Origin: Pseudomonadota bacterium
GTDB lineage: Bacteria > Pseudomonadota > Gammaproteobacteria > Xanthomonadales > Rhodanobacteraceae
NCBI GenBank assembly: GCA_023430685.1
Contig: JAEYZH010000051.1
Location: 1-36,367 of the forward strand
Reading direction: 5' to 3'
Length of the DNA: 36,367 nucleotides
Under the pieces are notes generated by a model, which worked only from the letters and a program-made list of their open reading frames with translations, was not told the DNA's origin and did no database searches. Position numbers and translations under genes: made by a program. Below are positions 1 to 8,105 of this stretch, piece after piece; the first letter of the stretch is position 1; every line of letters begins with the position of its first letter.

Positions 1-306
1 ACGGGCTCGCCGCACGAGTACGTGCATTACGCCGCCTCGAAGGCCGCGGTCGACACCTTCACGATCGGGCTGGCGCGCGAACTCGCGGGCGAGGGCATCC
101 GCGTGAACGCAGTCTCGCCCGGCGTCACGCGCACGGACATCCATGCCGCAGGCGGCGATCCGCAGCGTGCGGAGCGGCTTGCATCGCACATCCCGCTCGG
201 GCGCGCGGCCGAGGCCGACGAGATCGCCGAAGCGGTCGCCTGGTTGCTGTCGGACAGGGCGTCCTACGCGACGGGCACGGTCATGCGGGTCGCGGGAGGG
301 TTGTAG
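1..306 (+). CDS. Short-chain dehydrogenase/reductase, C-terminal part (cut by window start)
   Basis: The reading frame is open from base 1 to the TAG at 304-306, so only the last 101 residues are visible. They show the second half of a classical SDR: the active-site segment YAASKAAV (the Tyr-x3-Lys pair), then RVNAVSPGVTRTD, which follows the cofactor-binding strand in this family, and a C-terminal stretch ending in ATGTVMRVAGGL. SDR enzymes are cytosolic NAD(P)-dependent oxidoreductases. The nucleotide-binding GxxxGxG motif and the catalytic Ser lie outside the window, so substrate and cofactor preference cannot be judged. The family is clear, but no gene name is justified. Confidence 0.9.
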   Translation, partial: TGSPHEYVHYAASKAAVDTFTIGLARELAGEGIRVNAVSPGVTRTDIHAAGGDPQRAERLASHIPLGRAAEADEIAEAVAWLLSDRASYATGTVMRVAGGL

Positions 307-496
307 CGCGTGCGAGGCCGATCGAGGCCGGTGCGGCGGCGCTTCCTCGCCGCGCCGTGCAGGCGGGCCCATCGGAGGGGTGCGGGAGGTGTGCAGTCCC
401 GATCATGGTGCGGAATGCTCGGGGCTGAAGCGCTTCCCACGACAGCACGTTCGCAGGGTCTATAGACTCGCGCTGCACGCAGACTCCGGAGGCGCG

Positions 497-847
497 ATGG
501 ACATCGAAGCGGTCAGGGCGATCGCGCTTGCCCTTCCCGAGGTGACCGAGGAGCCGCACTTCGACTACGGCTCGTTCCGGGTCAAGGGCAAGATCTTCGT
601 CACGGTGCCGCCCGACCGGCAGCACATCCACGTACGCCTAGACGAGCAGCAGCGCCTGCTCACGCTCGCGACCGAACCGCGCGGCATGGAAGCGCTGCAT
701 TGGGGCAAGCAGATCCTCGGCATCCGGATCGACCTGCACCGCGCGGATCCTGCGGAGGTGATGCGCCTCGTCGAAACCGCGTGGCGGTACCGCGCGCCGA
801 AACGGCTCGCGGCCGCATTCGACCGCGATCGCCCCGCGCCTGCGTAG
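497..847 (+). CDS. MmcQ/YjbR-family DNA-binding-like protein
   Basis: A 116-residue protein. The start ATG at 497 is preceded by GGAG at 488-491; the same frame is open further upstream but has no comparable start. The N-terminal ALALPEVTEEPHFDYGSFRVKGKIFVTV segment (shown here in full only as a family hallmark spanning residues 12-39) and the C-terminal YRAPKRLAAAF are typical of the MmcQ/YjbR superfamily, whose members have a CyaY-like fold and, for the most part, no assigned role. The stop codon TAG (845-847) is part of the GTAG head of the repeat cluster that follows. No operon partner is evident. The family assignment is secure, the function unknown. Confidence 0.85.
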   Translation: MDIEAVRAIALALPEVTEEPHFDYGSFRVKGKIFVTVPPDRQHIHVRLDEQQRLLTLATEPRGMEALHWGKQILGIRIDLHRADPAEVMRLVETAWRYRAPKRLAAAFDRDRPAPA

Positions 848-1240
848 GGTGGCTCGCAGTGCGTCGGGTGGGTCGCAGCCGCGCAGCGGCGAGCCCCACC
901 GGCGCGAATCCACGATCACGCGCGCACCGCTCAACGCGCCGGTGGAACTCGCGCCTTTGGCGCTGCGTTCCACCCTACGCATCCCGAGCACCCATTTTCG
1001 CGCAGCCGTAGGGTGGGTCGCAGCCGCGCAGCGGCGAGACCCACCGGCGCGAGTCCGCAACCGCGCGAGACCCCTGCATCGCGACGGTGGAACTCGCGCC
1101 TTTGGCGCTGCGTTCCACCCTACGCATCCCGGGCAACCGGTTCCCCGCAACCGTAGGGTGGTTCGCAGCCGCGCAGCGGCGAGACCCACCGGCGCGAGTC
1201 CAAAATCGCACGCGAACCTCTCATCGCGCCGGCGTCGTGC
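844..1240. repeat. Cluster of GTAG-headed palindromic repeats, family A (two full units and a truncated third)
   Basis: Unit 1 spans about 844-978, unit 2 1008-1123, and a truncated unit 3 starts at 1153. Each unit opens with GTAGGGTGG, forms a hairpin around GCAGCCGCGCAGCGGCGA, continues to a second hairpin in which GGTGGAACTCGCGCC faces GGCGCTGCGTTCCACC, and in full units closes with CCACCCTAC, the reverse complement of the opening. A unit is therefore a head-to-head pair of REP-like hairpins with GTAG at each outer end. Unit 3 runs into the 3' end of the gene on the minus strand at 1221. Apart from the repeats I see no gene in this 373-base gap. The GTAG head resembles that of the SMAG/REP repeats known from Stenotrophomonas and Pseudomonas. 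Confidence 0.85.
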
Positions 1241-1760
1241 GCGCGGCGGCAGCCGCCGTCGTCGTCTCCACGAGGCCGAGCTGTTTCATGAGCCCGAGCG
1301 AATTCGCGCAGGTCCATTCCTCGGCGATACGCCCGTCATCCAGGCGGAACAGCGTCGTGCCGGTGATCTCGACCGCGCGGCCCGTGGCCGGAAGCCCGTT
1401 GCCGGAACCGGTGTTGCTCCCGCGCGCGGTCCAGTGCACGGCGACGAGATCGTTCTCGGCCACCTGCTTCTCGACCGTGATCGCGAGGTCGGGAAACGCC
1501 TCGCGCCAGCCCTTCGCTTCGGCCATGCCGTCGGCATGGGTGAACGTGTTCCTGCCACCGTGTCCGACGAAGTCGGTCGTGTAGGGCACGTCGAAACGGC
1601 CCTGGCTCAGGCCTTCCTCGTACACCCGGCGGGTGATCGACTTGTTGAGTTCGAGCGAGTCGGTGCGGACGCCATCGGACGCGTTCGCGCCGCACGGCAC
1701 CACGCCCGCGAGCGCCGCGAGTGCGGCGACCGCGGACAGCAGGAGGTTGCAGGTTTTCAT
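1221..1760 (-). CDS. Secreted SnoaL-like polyketide cyclase/ester cyclase family protein
   Basis: A 179-residue protein. The start at 1760 has GGAG six bases upstream, and the protein begins with a Sec signal peptide (MKTCNLLLSAVAALAALAGV, predicted cleavage after ...CGANA near residue 28). The mature part has the SnoaL-like (NTF2-fold) pattern: an N-terminal helix (SLELNKSITRRVYEEGLSQG), FVGHGG, WREAFPDLAITVE, then VHWTARGSNTG and a final strand with FRLDDGRIAEEWTC. The family binds small hydrophobic ligands and includes cyclases and proteins of unknown activity; a periplasmic location is inferred from the signal peptide. The 3' end, including the stop codon, overlaps the truncated third unit of the neighbouring repeat cluster, so the C-terminal Ala/Thr-rich tail may be repeat-derived. 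Confidence 0.8.
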   Translation of the reverse strand: MKTCNLLLSAVAALAALAGVVPCGANASDGVRTDSLELNKSITRRVYEEGLSQGRFDVPYTTDFVGHGGRNTFTHADGMAEAKGWREAFPDLAITVEKQVAENDLVAVHWTARGSNTGSGNGLPATGRAVEITGTTLFRLDDGRIAEEWTCANSLGLMKQLGLVETTTAAAAARTTPAR

Positions 1761-1895
1761 GACGATCTCCATCACGCGCAAGTGCGTGGCCGGATCATCG
1801 ATGCGCTGCGCCGACTTCCGCGCGGGTTTTGTGACGGGCGGACGCCAAGGTGGGACGGGTCGGTGCTGCGCCGTGACGGACGGCATCCGCGGTGC

Positions 1896-1962
1896 GCGAT
1901 CGCGCAGGGGGTGCGCACCCATGCGGAACCGTGCCCCTGTAGGAGCCCACCCTGTGGGCGAT
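1896..1962. repeat. GTAG-headed palindromic repeat, family C, degenerate copy
   Basis: The head GTAGGAGCCCACCCTGTGGG starts at 1939 and forms a hairpin (CCCAC/GTGGG). A poorly matching inverted partner (GATCGCGCAGGGGGTGCGCA) lies just before it. The same head recurs at 26971 and 27087. It occupies the 289-base gap between the SnoaL-like gene and the response regulator gene; I see no gene there. Confidence 0.7.
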
Positions 1963-2049
1963 CCGCAGCGCAATCGGTCGCGCGCGGAGGAGCATGAGTG
2001 CCCGCTTCCGTCACTCCGGGACACCCCCCACGAGCAAGCGCAGCGAGCA

Positions 2050-2811
2050 TCAGCGAAACAACGTGTCGAGCGCCCCGCGGTAGCGCCGGCTGCCATTCAC
2101 CTGCGCACCGGTGTCGAGCAGCACGACGAAGTCGCCATTGAACAGCGGCTGCACTTCGCGGATGCGCGCGATGCTCACGATCGCCGCGCGCGAGATGCGG
2201 ATGAAGCGCTGCGGGTCGAGCCGCGCCTCGAGGCTTGCCATCGTCTCGCGCAGCAGGTGGCGATCCTTACCCGCATGCACCTCGACGTAGTTGCCGGCGG
2301 CGAGGATGCGATCGACCTCGTCGATGTCGAGCAGGCGCACGCGACCTTCGGAACGAATCGCGAGGCGCGTGGGCCAAGGTCGCAGCGATCCGCGGTCGAT
2401 CGATCTCAGCACCTCGGTCACCCGGCGCGCGAAGTCCGCGTCCGGCGCCGCGAGCCGCGCGCGGACACGCTGCAGCGCGCGGCGCAGGCGCTCCGGGTCG
2501 ATCGGTTTGAGCACGTAGTCGACCGCCTGCGCATCGAACGCACGCAGCGCATGCTGGTCGAACGCGGTCACGAACACGACGGCCGGCATGCGCTCGGCGC
2601 CGACGGTTTCGACCACCGCGAACCCGTCGAGCTCGGGCATCTGCACATCGAGGAACACGAGGTCGGGCGAGAGTGCGCCGATCGCCGCGACTGCCGATGC
2701 GCCATCGCCGCACTCGCCGACGACCTCGATGTCGGCCTCCTGCCGCAGCAAGCGCAGCAGTCCGCGGCGGGCGATGGGTTCGTCGTCGACGATCAGCGTG
2801 CGGATCGTCAT
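2050..2811 (-). CDS. LytTR-family response regulator
   Basis: A 253-residue response regulator. Residues 1-120 form the receiver domain, with acidic residues D9-D10, phosphoacceptor D55 within FLDVQMPELDG and the conserved Lys in DYVLKPID near residue 105. The C-terminal part (about 150-250) is a LytTR DNA-binding domain: LAIRSEGRVRLLDIDEVDRI, AAGNYVEVH, RFIRISRAAIVSIARI and VLLDTGAQVNGSRRYR. The start at 2811 overlaps the stop of the upstream sensor kinase gene by four bases (ATGA), so the two are translated from one message. It would be a cytoplasmic transcription regulator answering that kinase; targets are not visible. Confidence 0.95.
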   Translation of the reverse strand: MTIRTLIVDDEPIARRGLLRLLRQEADIEVVGECGDGASAVAAIGALSPDLVFLDVQMPELDGFAVVETVGAERMPAVVFVTAFDQHALRAFDAQAVDYVLKPIDPERLRRALQRVRARLAAPDADFARRVTEVLRSIDRGSLRPWPTRLAIRSEGRVRLLDIDEVDRILAAGNYVEVHAGKDRHLLRETMASLEARLDPQRFIRISRAAIVSIARIREVQPLFNGDFVVLLDTGAQVNGSRRYRGALDTLFR

Positions 2812-3929
2812 GCGCCCGTGCGCCACGGAAGTTCGATCTCGGCGATGACGCCGCCGCCATCGAGGTTGCGCACGTCGAAGCGCTGGCGTTCCGCATACAG
2901 CAGGCGCAGCCGCGCGCGCGTGTTCGCGAGTCCGACGCGCTCGGCCATCGCCGCGGGCAGGCCGTGCCCGTCATCGACGACGCGCAGCCGCAGCGAATCG
3001 CCATGCTGCTCCGCCGCGACCTCGACGCGCCCCGGCCCCGCGCGCGTCGCGATGCCATGCCGGATCGCGTTCTCGACCAGCGGATGCAGGATCAGGTTCG
3101 GTACCCGCGCCTGCAGGCAATCGTCGGGGACAACGATCCGGTAGCCGAAGCGCTCGCCGAGTCGCGCCTGCTCGATCTCGAGGTAGCGCTCGAGGAAACC
3201 GATCTCCTCGCCGAGCGTGACCTCGTGCGCCTCGCTGCCGTCGAGCGAACGACGCAGCAGGGCGCTGAGCTGCAGCAGGATCCGGTCCGCCGCATCCGCG
3301 TCCTCGTGCATCAGCACCGAGACCGTGTTCAGCGCGTTGAACAGGAAGTGCGGCTGCAACTGCATGCGCAGCGTCTGCAGGCGCGCATCCGCGAGCTGCG
3401 CCTCGAGGCGGAGCTGCCTGCGGTCCTTCTCCCGCGCGCTGCGCGCGAGTCGCTCCAGGTGCGCCGCGACGATGATCAGCCAGTAGACCGGCAGGTTCAG
3501 CAGGAAGGTCGTGCCGAGCAGGCGGCTGAAGGTGCCGAGCCAGGTCGGCTCGACCTGGGTCGCGCCGATCAGCGGCGCCGCGACCGCGAACAGCGCGAGG
3601 TTGACGAGGGCGCAGCCGACCGAGGCGAGGCCATGCACCGCGAGCGAGCGCAGTCGATGCGGTCGCTGCAGCGGGAAGCGTGCCTCGAGCCGCAGCGCGA
3701 GCGGCGTGAGCGCGGCCCATACCATCGCCCAGACCAGCCAGATCGCACTCGCGCGCGCCCAGACGACCGGTTCGCCACGCACCTGCGCGGCCACCCAGGC
3801 TTGCGCCGCGAGCAGCATCGCGACGAGCGCCCACGCGCCGACGATGACCAGCACGCGGCGGGTGCTGGCAGGCGAGTCCCCGGCCGCCGATCGCGCCGCT
3901 GCTTCCACATTTCCAGCCAGGTGATCCAC
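2808..3929 (-). CDS. LytS/YehU-type membrane sensor histidine kinase
   Basis: About 373 residues from the GTG at 3929; the frame stays open far upstream, antisense to the DinB gene, and another GTG at 3908 is possible, so the start is uncertain. Four hydrophobic segments (roughly 25-45, 60-80, 95-120, 140-157) form the membrane sensor part. They are followed by a short charged coil and the His-kinase domain with LRMQLQPHFLFNALN (phosphoacceptor near H194), then the ATPase domain with the N-box LHPLVENAIRHGI and DDGHGL. This is the 5TM/LytS-like architecture that pairs with LytTR regulators, and the partner gene overlaps its stop codon. The signal sensed cannot be told from sequence. Confidence 0.9.
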   Translation of the reverse strand: MDHLAGNVEAAARSAAGDSPASTRRVLVIVGAWALVAMLLAAQAWVAAQVRGEPVVWARASAIWLVWAMVWAALTPLALRLEARFPLQRPHRLRSLAVHGLASVGCALVNLALFAVAAPLIGATQVEPTWLGTFSRLLGTTFLLNLPVYWLIIVAAHLERLARSAREKDRRQLRLEAQLADARLQTLRMQLQPHFLFNALNTVSVLMHEDADAADRILLQLSALLRRSLDGSEAHEVTLGEEIGFLERYLEIEQARLGERFGYRIVVPDDCLQARVPNLILHPLVENAIRHGIATRAGPGRVEVAAEQHGDSLRLRVVDDGHGLPAAMAERVGLANTRARLRLLYAERQRFDVRNLDGGGVIAEIELPWRTGA

Positions 3930-4112
3930 GCGTCGGACGGCCTCTCGATGCCGACACCGCCGGCGTGGGCAGCATAGCGTCGGAAGCGCCGCCTCGCGTG
4001 GCGTGCGGGCGCTGCGGGACGTCGCGAAACCACTCGATGCCGTTCGGGATGGTCCGCGGAGCGCGAATCCGCGCGACAATCGCGGGTTGCGCCCGAACCG
4101 TCGAGGATGCCG

Positions 4113-4604
4113 ATGAAGCATGCGTTCCGCTACAAGGCCTGGGCCAATGCCGAGATCCTCGATGCGATCGCGACGATCGACGCCGCTCGCTTTCCGGAGC
4201 AGTGGACGCTCGCCCTGCGCCTCATGAACCATACGCACGTCGTCGATCGCATCTTCGCCGCGCATCTGGTCGGCGAGGCACACGGGTTCACGGAGACGAA
4301 TACGCCAGAGACCCCCGGCCTCGACGAATTGCGCGCGAGCATCGCGGCCACCGATGACTGGTACCAGGCGTATGTCGCCCGGACAGCGGATGGCGAGCTG
4401 GCCGAATCGATCGCGTTCACGTTCGCCGATGGTGATCGCGGCTGCATGACGCGCGAAGAGATGCTGTTCCACGTGCTCGCGCACGGCTCCTACCACCGCG
4501 GGAATGTCGGCGTGGTCCTGACTGCCTGCGGCATCGAACGCCCGAAAGACACGTTCACGCGCTTTCTGCATTCGGCCGAGCCCGAACGCCGCAACGCGCC
4601 GTAG
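4113..4604 (+). CDS. DinB-family (YfiT-like fold) putative metal-dependent protein
   Basis: A 163-residue protein. ATG 4113 is preferred over ATG 4107 because GAGG at 4103-4106 is six bases from the former but abuts the latter. The DinB fold is indicated by the N-terminal KHAFRYKAWANAEILDAI helix and by three well-placed histidines that usually bind a divalent metal: H42 (NHTHVVDRIF), H124 and H128 (HVLAHGSYHRGNVG). The family contains thiol-dependent transferases and damage-inducible proteins, but the specific substrate here is unknown. It stands divergently from the kinase-regulator pair, with no evident operon partner. It ends with a TAG inside GTAGGGG. Confidence 0.9.
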   Translation: MKHAFRYKAWANAEILDAIATIDAARFPEQWTLALRLMNHTHVVDRIFAAHLVGEAHGFTETNTPETPGLDELRASIAATDDWYQAYVARTADGELAESIAFTFADGDRGCMTREEMLFHVLAHGSYHRGNVGVVLTACGIERPKDTFTRFLHSAEPERRNAP

Positions 4605-4772
4605 GGGCAACGAATCCGGCACGGCAGCGTGGTTCGGATGGCGCATCCGATCGTACTCCGCTGCGAGCCACGAGCGCATAGGCGATCTGCCGTGCCAGGC
4701 GGCAGCCGACTGGCTCTCGCCGTATCCCGCGCGACCGTTACACTGGCATGCAAAACCCGGGGATCGACTCGC

Positions 4773-5261
4773 ATGCCACTGCCCACCTTGCCTACGGCGC
4801 CTTCCGACTTCGACTTCGTGCTCGGGGATTGGCGCGTGAAGCACCGACGTCTCAAGGAACGGCTCGCCAATTCCGACGAATGGATCGAGTTCGACGGGGA
4901 GATGTCCACACGGAGTGTCCTCGGCGGATTCGGCAACATCGAAGACAACCTGCTGAAGTTCCCCGAAGGGGAATTTCGCGCAGTCGCGTTGCGTTCCTAC
5001 GATGCCGCCCACCGCACGTGGTCGATCTGGTGGCTCGACGGCCGCTTCCCCGGAAGGATCGATGTGCCGGTCGTCGGTTCATTCGCGGAGGGCGTCGGCA
5101 CGTTCTACGCCGACGACTCGTTCGAGGGCAAACCGATCAGGATCCGGTTCCTGTGGTCGAAGTGCAGCGCGGACCAGCTCAGGTGGGAGCAGGCGTTCTC
5201 GCCCGACGCGGGCGCGACATGGGAAACCAATTGGACGATGGACTTCTTGCGCAAGGCGTGA
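4773..5261 (+). CDS. Conserved hypothetical protein, DUF1579-like
   Basis: A 162-residue protein read from ATG 4773; the frame is open to 4629, but the upstream residues are basic and unlike a conserved domain. The segment FDFVLGDWRVKHRRL near the N-terminus, followed by a beta-rich body (MSTRSVLGGFGNIEDNLL, WSIWWLDGR, RFLWSKCSADQLRWEQAFS) and a final WETNWTMDF, is the pattern of small beta-barrel proteins annotated as DUF1579-like. No signal peptide or catalytic motif is apparent. Function is unknown. It is followed after 66 bases by another small conserved gene on the same strand. Confidence 0.7.
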   Translation: MPLPTLPTAPSDFDFVLGDWRVKHRRLKERLANSDEWIEFDGEMSTRSVLGGFGNIEDNLLKFPEGEFRAVALRSYDAAHRTWSIWWLDGRFPGRIDVPVVGSFAEGVGTFYADDSFEGKPIRIRFLWSKCSADQLRWEQAFSPDAGATWETNWTMDFLRKA

Positions 5262-5327
5262 TCCTGGCGGTTTCGCGCGTTGGGCCGCCCTTGTTCACGC
5301 GCTCTTGCGCGGCCTCTTTCGCAGGCG

Positions 5328-5780
5328 ATGGCAGCGGTGAGAATCACCTTCATCAAAGGCAGCGGCAAAGTCGACCGCATGGTCATCGATCGCGGCGACG
5401 CGACCGAGAGCATCGAGTGCCCGAAGCAGCGCATCATCCCGCACGACATGGTGCATTACGCGGTCGAAAGCATCCTGCACAAGCGCGGCTTCCTCGGTCG
5501 CGTGCGCGACGGCGAAGCGGCGGACTTCCGCATGGCGGCCGAGTCCGAGAGCGACGGCGTCGAACGCCTCGTCGAAGTGTTCCAGGGCGACGCCTGGTCC
5601 GGCGGAACGAGTCCCGCCGTAGACATGATCGAGCTGTATCAGGTCACGTGCCGTGCGCGCGAATGCGCGCCGCTCCCGGTCTTGCCTGATGACATCCTCG
5701 CGGTGCGGTCGCGCATTAGGGAGCTTGATGCGGAGTGGCAGGCGTTGGCTGTCGGCCAATCGATTACGCTGGAGATGTGA
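5328..5780 (+). CDS. Conserved hypothetical protein (150 residues)
   Basis: Starting at ATG 5328 (weak upstream GCAGG) the protein reads AAVRITFIKGSGKVDRMVID, then ECPKQRIIPHDMVHYAVESI, a charged middle, a conserved-looking cysteine pair (TCRAREC) and a C-terminal helix ELDAEWQALAVGQSITLEM. I know of similar short uncharacterised proteins in Lysobacterales but no function. It appears cytosolic. Its last 20 codons and about 16 bases beyond the stop are repeated in diverged form at 5895-5971, showing that a second, now truncated copy once stood downstream. Confidence 0.7.
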   Translation: MAAVRITFIKGSGKVDRMVIDRGDATESIECPKQRIIPHDMVHYAVESILHKRGFLGRVRDGEAADFRMAAESESDGVERLVEVFQGDAWSGGTSPAVDMIELYQVTCRARECAPLPVLPDDILAVRSRIRELDAEWQALAVGQSITLEM

Positions 5781-5894
5781 AGGACGGCGCCGCAAGCGAC
5801 TTCGTCGGGCCAACAGCGGCGGTGCGTCGACCAGACTGGGGCGACTCGCATGCAGCAACGGCGTATGGTCTTAACCACCGCCTTCCCGTTATTC

Positions 5895-5971
5895 GAGCTC
5901 GATGCGGAGTGGCAGGCCTTGGCCGTGGGGCAGGCGGTTACGCTGGAGCTGTGAAGGAAGGCTGCCGCAAT
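5895..5971 (+). pseudogene. Remnant 3' end of a paralogue of the gene at 5328-5780
   Basis: In frame, 5895-5954 reads ELDAEWQALAVGQAVTLEL followed by TGA. It matches the C-terminus of the preceding gene (5721-5780) with about 51 of 60 bases identical, and the match continues past the stop to GCCGCAA at 5971. Nothing homologous to the rest of that gene precedes it. The roughly 85% identity indicates an older paralogue whose 5' part is lost, not a fresh duplication. Directly after 5971 the base composition falls and the foreign-looking segment begins. Confidence 0.75.
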
Positions 5972-6118
5972 TTAGCTCGTGAACGGGATAGCGACGATGC
6001 GGTGGATAAATTACAGTGCGACTCGCGTGCCGTCCTCCGACAAGGGCATCCAGGCAACTACAGCCAGCTCCTTCTAGACCTGCTTAGTATCGCCGTACTT
6101 GCGCTTCTAGACGGCACG
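5972..6118. other. Left flank of the low-GC segment, no gene seen
   Basis: Together with 5781-5971 this makes a 338-base gap. The part after 5971 is lower in GC than the flanks and holds no convincing reading frame. It is downstream of the leftward three-gene operon and would contain its transcription end, but I see no clear stem-loop with a T-run. Confidence 0.4.
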
Positions 6119-7144
6119 CTAGGTCAGCGCAGCAACCTGAACTGACACCTTTGTCACACTGTACAGGCCCACTTCTCCACCAACAGCTTGCTCAGGATTG
6201 AACAAAGCGAGGTTGATGCCGTCGCTAACAGAACTTCGATAGACCACACCGTCGAAGCCGCTTTTCTTGATGAATTCGCAGAGGTATTGGCTCGGAATAT
6301 AGTCAATCGCAGCCCCTGCTGGCTGAATTGGACGCGTCAACTCCTCGCCGAGGCGCTCGAGGAACGGTAAGTCGGCACGCAGCTGGCCGATCTCACTGGC
6401 GTCGGTCAAGATAAACGGAGATACAAGCTTACGAGGATTGCGCAAGTCCGCAGCTTTGATCTCCGGAACACTGAAATCTGCTACACAAGCAACCTCCCCA
6501 GTATGCGGCCTAATTTCCGCTACGGCTGTATCTGGGACCGACGACAGATATAGATAGGGGATACCCGCTGGATTGGCCCTACCATGTGACGAACGTCGTC
6601 TAGGCGGCGCCCCCATCTGCTCGATCTGGAATATCTCGTCGTCCGTACGGATTCGCGCGCGATACCATCGATTCGGCAAACCCCTGGCCAGCAGCATGTC
6701 GAGAAGTTGCCGGAGACGATCTAGGTCAATAGCAACGTCGAGAAACCAGCGGTTTCCATACATCATTTCGTCGCGCAACTTGTCCCACTGAGCAGGGCCT
6801 TCGCTGATATAGCTTGCCGACGGAGCAAATGTGCGACGCACCACATCGCCGTCATCAAGAATCTCGCCCAGCAGCTCTTTCGCATGGGCGATATCCATGC
6901 GGTGATGACTAAAAAGATGCCAGTCGTCCTTCATCCATTCAACAAGCGACTTTCCCTCGGCGCTCGGCTCGTAGACGTTGCTCAGCAACTCGAAATAGTT
7001 GGCAAGCTTGCTTGGCTCAACGAGCGAAGTTTCAGCGGTCCCGCAGAAGCTGCATGTCCCGCGATGCGGGTCGAGCGCTGGGAAAAGTTGATCTCGCAAT
7101 GCGTGATCGTCGAAGCACTCCGGGCAGCAAAACTTCTTCGCCAT
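6119..7144 (-). CDS. RES-domain protein with zinc ribbon and HEPN/RES N-terminal region (putative NAD+-targeting toxin or effector)
   Basis: A 341-residue protein, last gene of a three-gene operon; nine bases separate its start from the stop of the gene before it. It has three parts. An N-terminal zinc ribbon carries C7-x2-C10 and C31-x2-C34. A helical region (about 45-150) resembles the HEPN/RES N-terminal domain and contains R82-x4-H87, which fits the HEPN RNase signature but could be chance. The C-terminal RES domain (about 155-330) has NRWYRARI (R162), GRANPAGIPYLYLSS (R189, Y199), AVAEIRP (E210) and YRSSVSDGINLALF (S304/S305), the Arg-Glu-Ser set that names the family. RES proteins such as MbcT degrade NAD+ by phosphorolysis or modify targets with ADP-ribose. 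No Xre-type antitoxin of the usual RES pair is adjacent. A role as cell-killing effector is inference. Confidence 0.85.
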   Translation of the reverse strand: MAKKFCCPECFDDHALRDQLFPALDPHRGTCSFCGTAETSLVEPSKLANYFELLSNVYEPSAEGKSLVEWMKDDWHLFSHHRMDIAHAKELLGEILDDGDVVRRTFAPSASYISEGPAQWDKLRDEMMYGNRWFLDVAIDLDRLRQLLDMLLARGLPNRWYRARIRTDDEIFQIEQMGAPPRRRSSHGRANPAGIPYLYLSSVPDTAVAEIRPHTGEVACVADFSVPEIKAADLRNPRKLVSPFILTDASEIGQLRADLPFLERLGEELTRPIQPAGAAIDYIPSQYLCEFIKKSGFDGVVYRSSVSDGINLALFNPEQAVGGEVGLYSVTKVSVQVAALT

Positions 7145-7153
7145 ACAGCTGGT

Positions 7154-8098
7154 TCAGTCGAAATAGTCGGCGAGCGTCTCAATGTGGTGCTTCATCGAGA
7201 GCTTTTTGACGTAGCCAAGACCACGGAAATGGCCCTTGGCGTGTAGATCCCGGAACTCCTTGATCGCTTCGGTCTCAAGGATGTGAGACATACCGCCGTC
7301 CAGCTTCGCGATCGCCTTCGCCAATGCCTGAGCAAACTTTCCAGCGGGATCAGTGGGCGTGTCATTTGTGGTCGACACGAAGTGATAAATGTACATGACG
7401 CCGTCTGCACGAGGGTCGATAAATGTCAGGTGAATTGCGACCGCATATGCTGGGCCGCCGCCATCAGAATAAACGTCGCCAACAGTTAGAAAATCACCGA
7501 AGCCATCCATTCCGAGATCACTCTCGAATGTTAGGTGCAGCTCCGAGAACTCTTCCACTGGGATTTTGGCGAATTCGGCATTTCGCCGCGGCTTGAATCC
7601 ATCGCGAATCAGAATGCGAGTACTGCCATCGAAATGCTTACGATAGAGTGTATTAGCATGATCTTCGATAAAGACATTGGTCAGATTGGCCATGTCGGGC
7701 TTCAGTTCTGCCGCCAATTTCTTGGGAGCGGTGAAACCCGCGTGAACGAGCACAGGGTGTTGACCGATATGTTGCCGATAGCAAGCCGTCGCCTGATCGA
7801 CCGTCATGTCATTGCGGAGAAGGACACCAGCCGAAATGTTCTCCATCTGGTCGAAATCGGCTTGTAAAAGGCCCGTGATATTCGCTCCATCTTCCTGATG
7901 GTCACCGTGATAGGGGTTTACGATGACAATCGCTCTCCCTCCGGCGTCGCATACCGCACTCAATGTCTTCCTAAGGCCGCCAAGCGATTCGCGCACAGGC
8001 TCAATCACTGGAACAAAATGCTTTTGAGCGAGTAGGGCCGCCATGTCGCGGATAGTGATGAGCTCGAACTGTTTGCCGCGAAAGTATGGGTAGTACAT
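7154..8098 (-). CDS. Beta-protein / sce7725-family protein
   Basis: A 314-residue protein, middle gene of the operon, starting seven bases after the stop of the sce7726-like gene. The opening MYYPYFRGKQFELITIRD and the following FVPVIEPVRESL and AIVIVNPYHGDH are typical of the family called Beta protein (sce7725 family), found in mobile regions. The sequence alternates predicted strands and helices (IVIVNP, VLVHAGF, VFIEDHANTLYRKHF, YAVAIHLTFID), which suggests a TIM-barrel-like or Rossmann-like fold, but I see no established catalytic motif. It lacks a signal peptide or membrane segment. Sequence and gene order say it works with its two neighbours; biochemical function is unknown. Confidence 0.8.
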   Translation of the reverse strand: MYYPYFRGKQFELITIRDMAALLAQKHFVPVIEPVRESLGGLRKTLSAVCDAGGRAIVIVNPYHGDHQEDGANITGLLQADFDQMENISAGVLLRNDMTVDQATACYRQHIGQHPVLVHAGFTAPKKLAAELKPDMANLTNVFIEDHANTLYRKHFDGSTRILIRDGFKPRRNAEFAKIPVEEFSELHLTFESDLGMDGFGDFLTVGDVYSDGGGPAYAVAIHLTFIDPRADGVMYIYHFVSTTNDTPTDPAGKFAQALAKAIAKLDGGMSHILETEAIKEFRDLHAKGHFRGLGYVKKLSMKHHIETLADYFD

Positions 8099-8105
8099 AC
8101 GTCGG

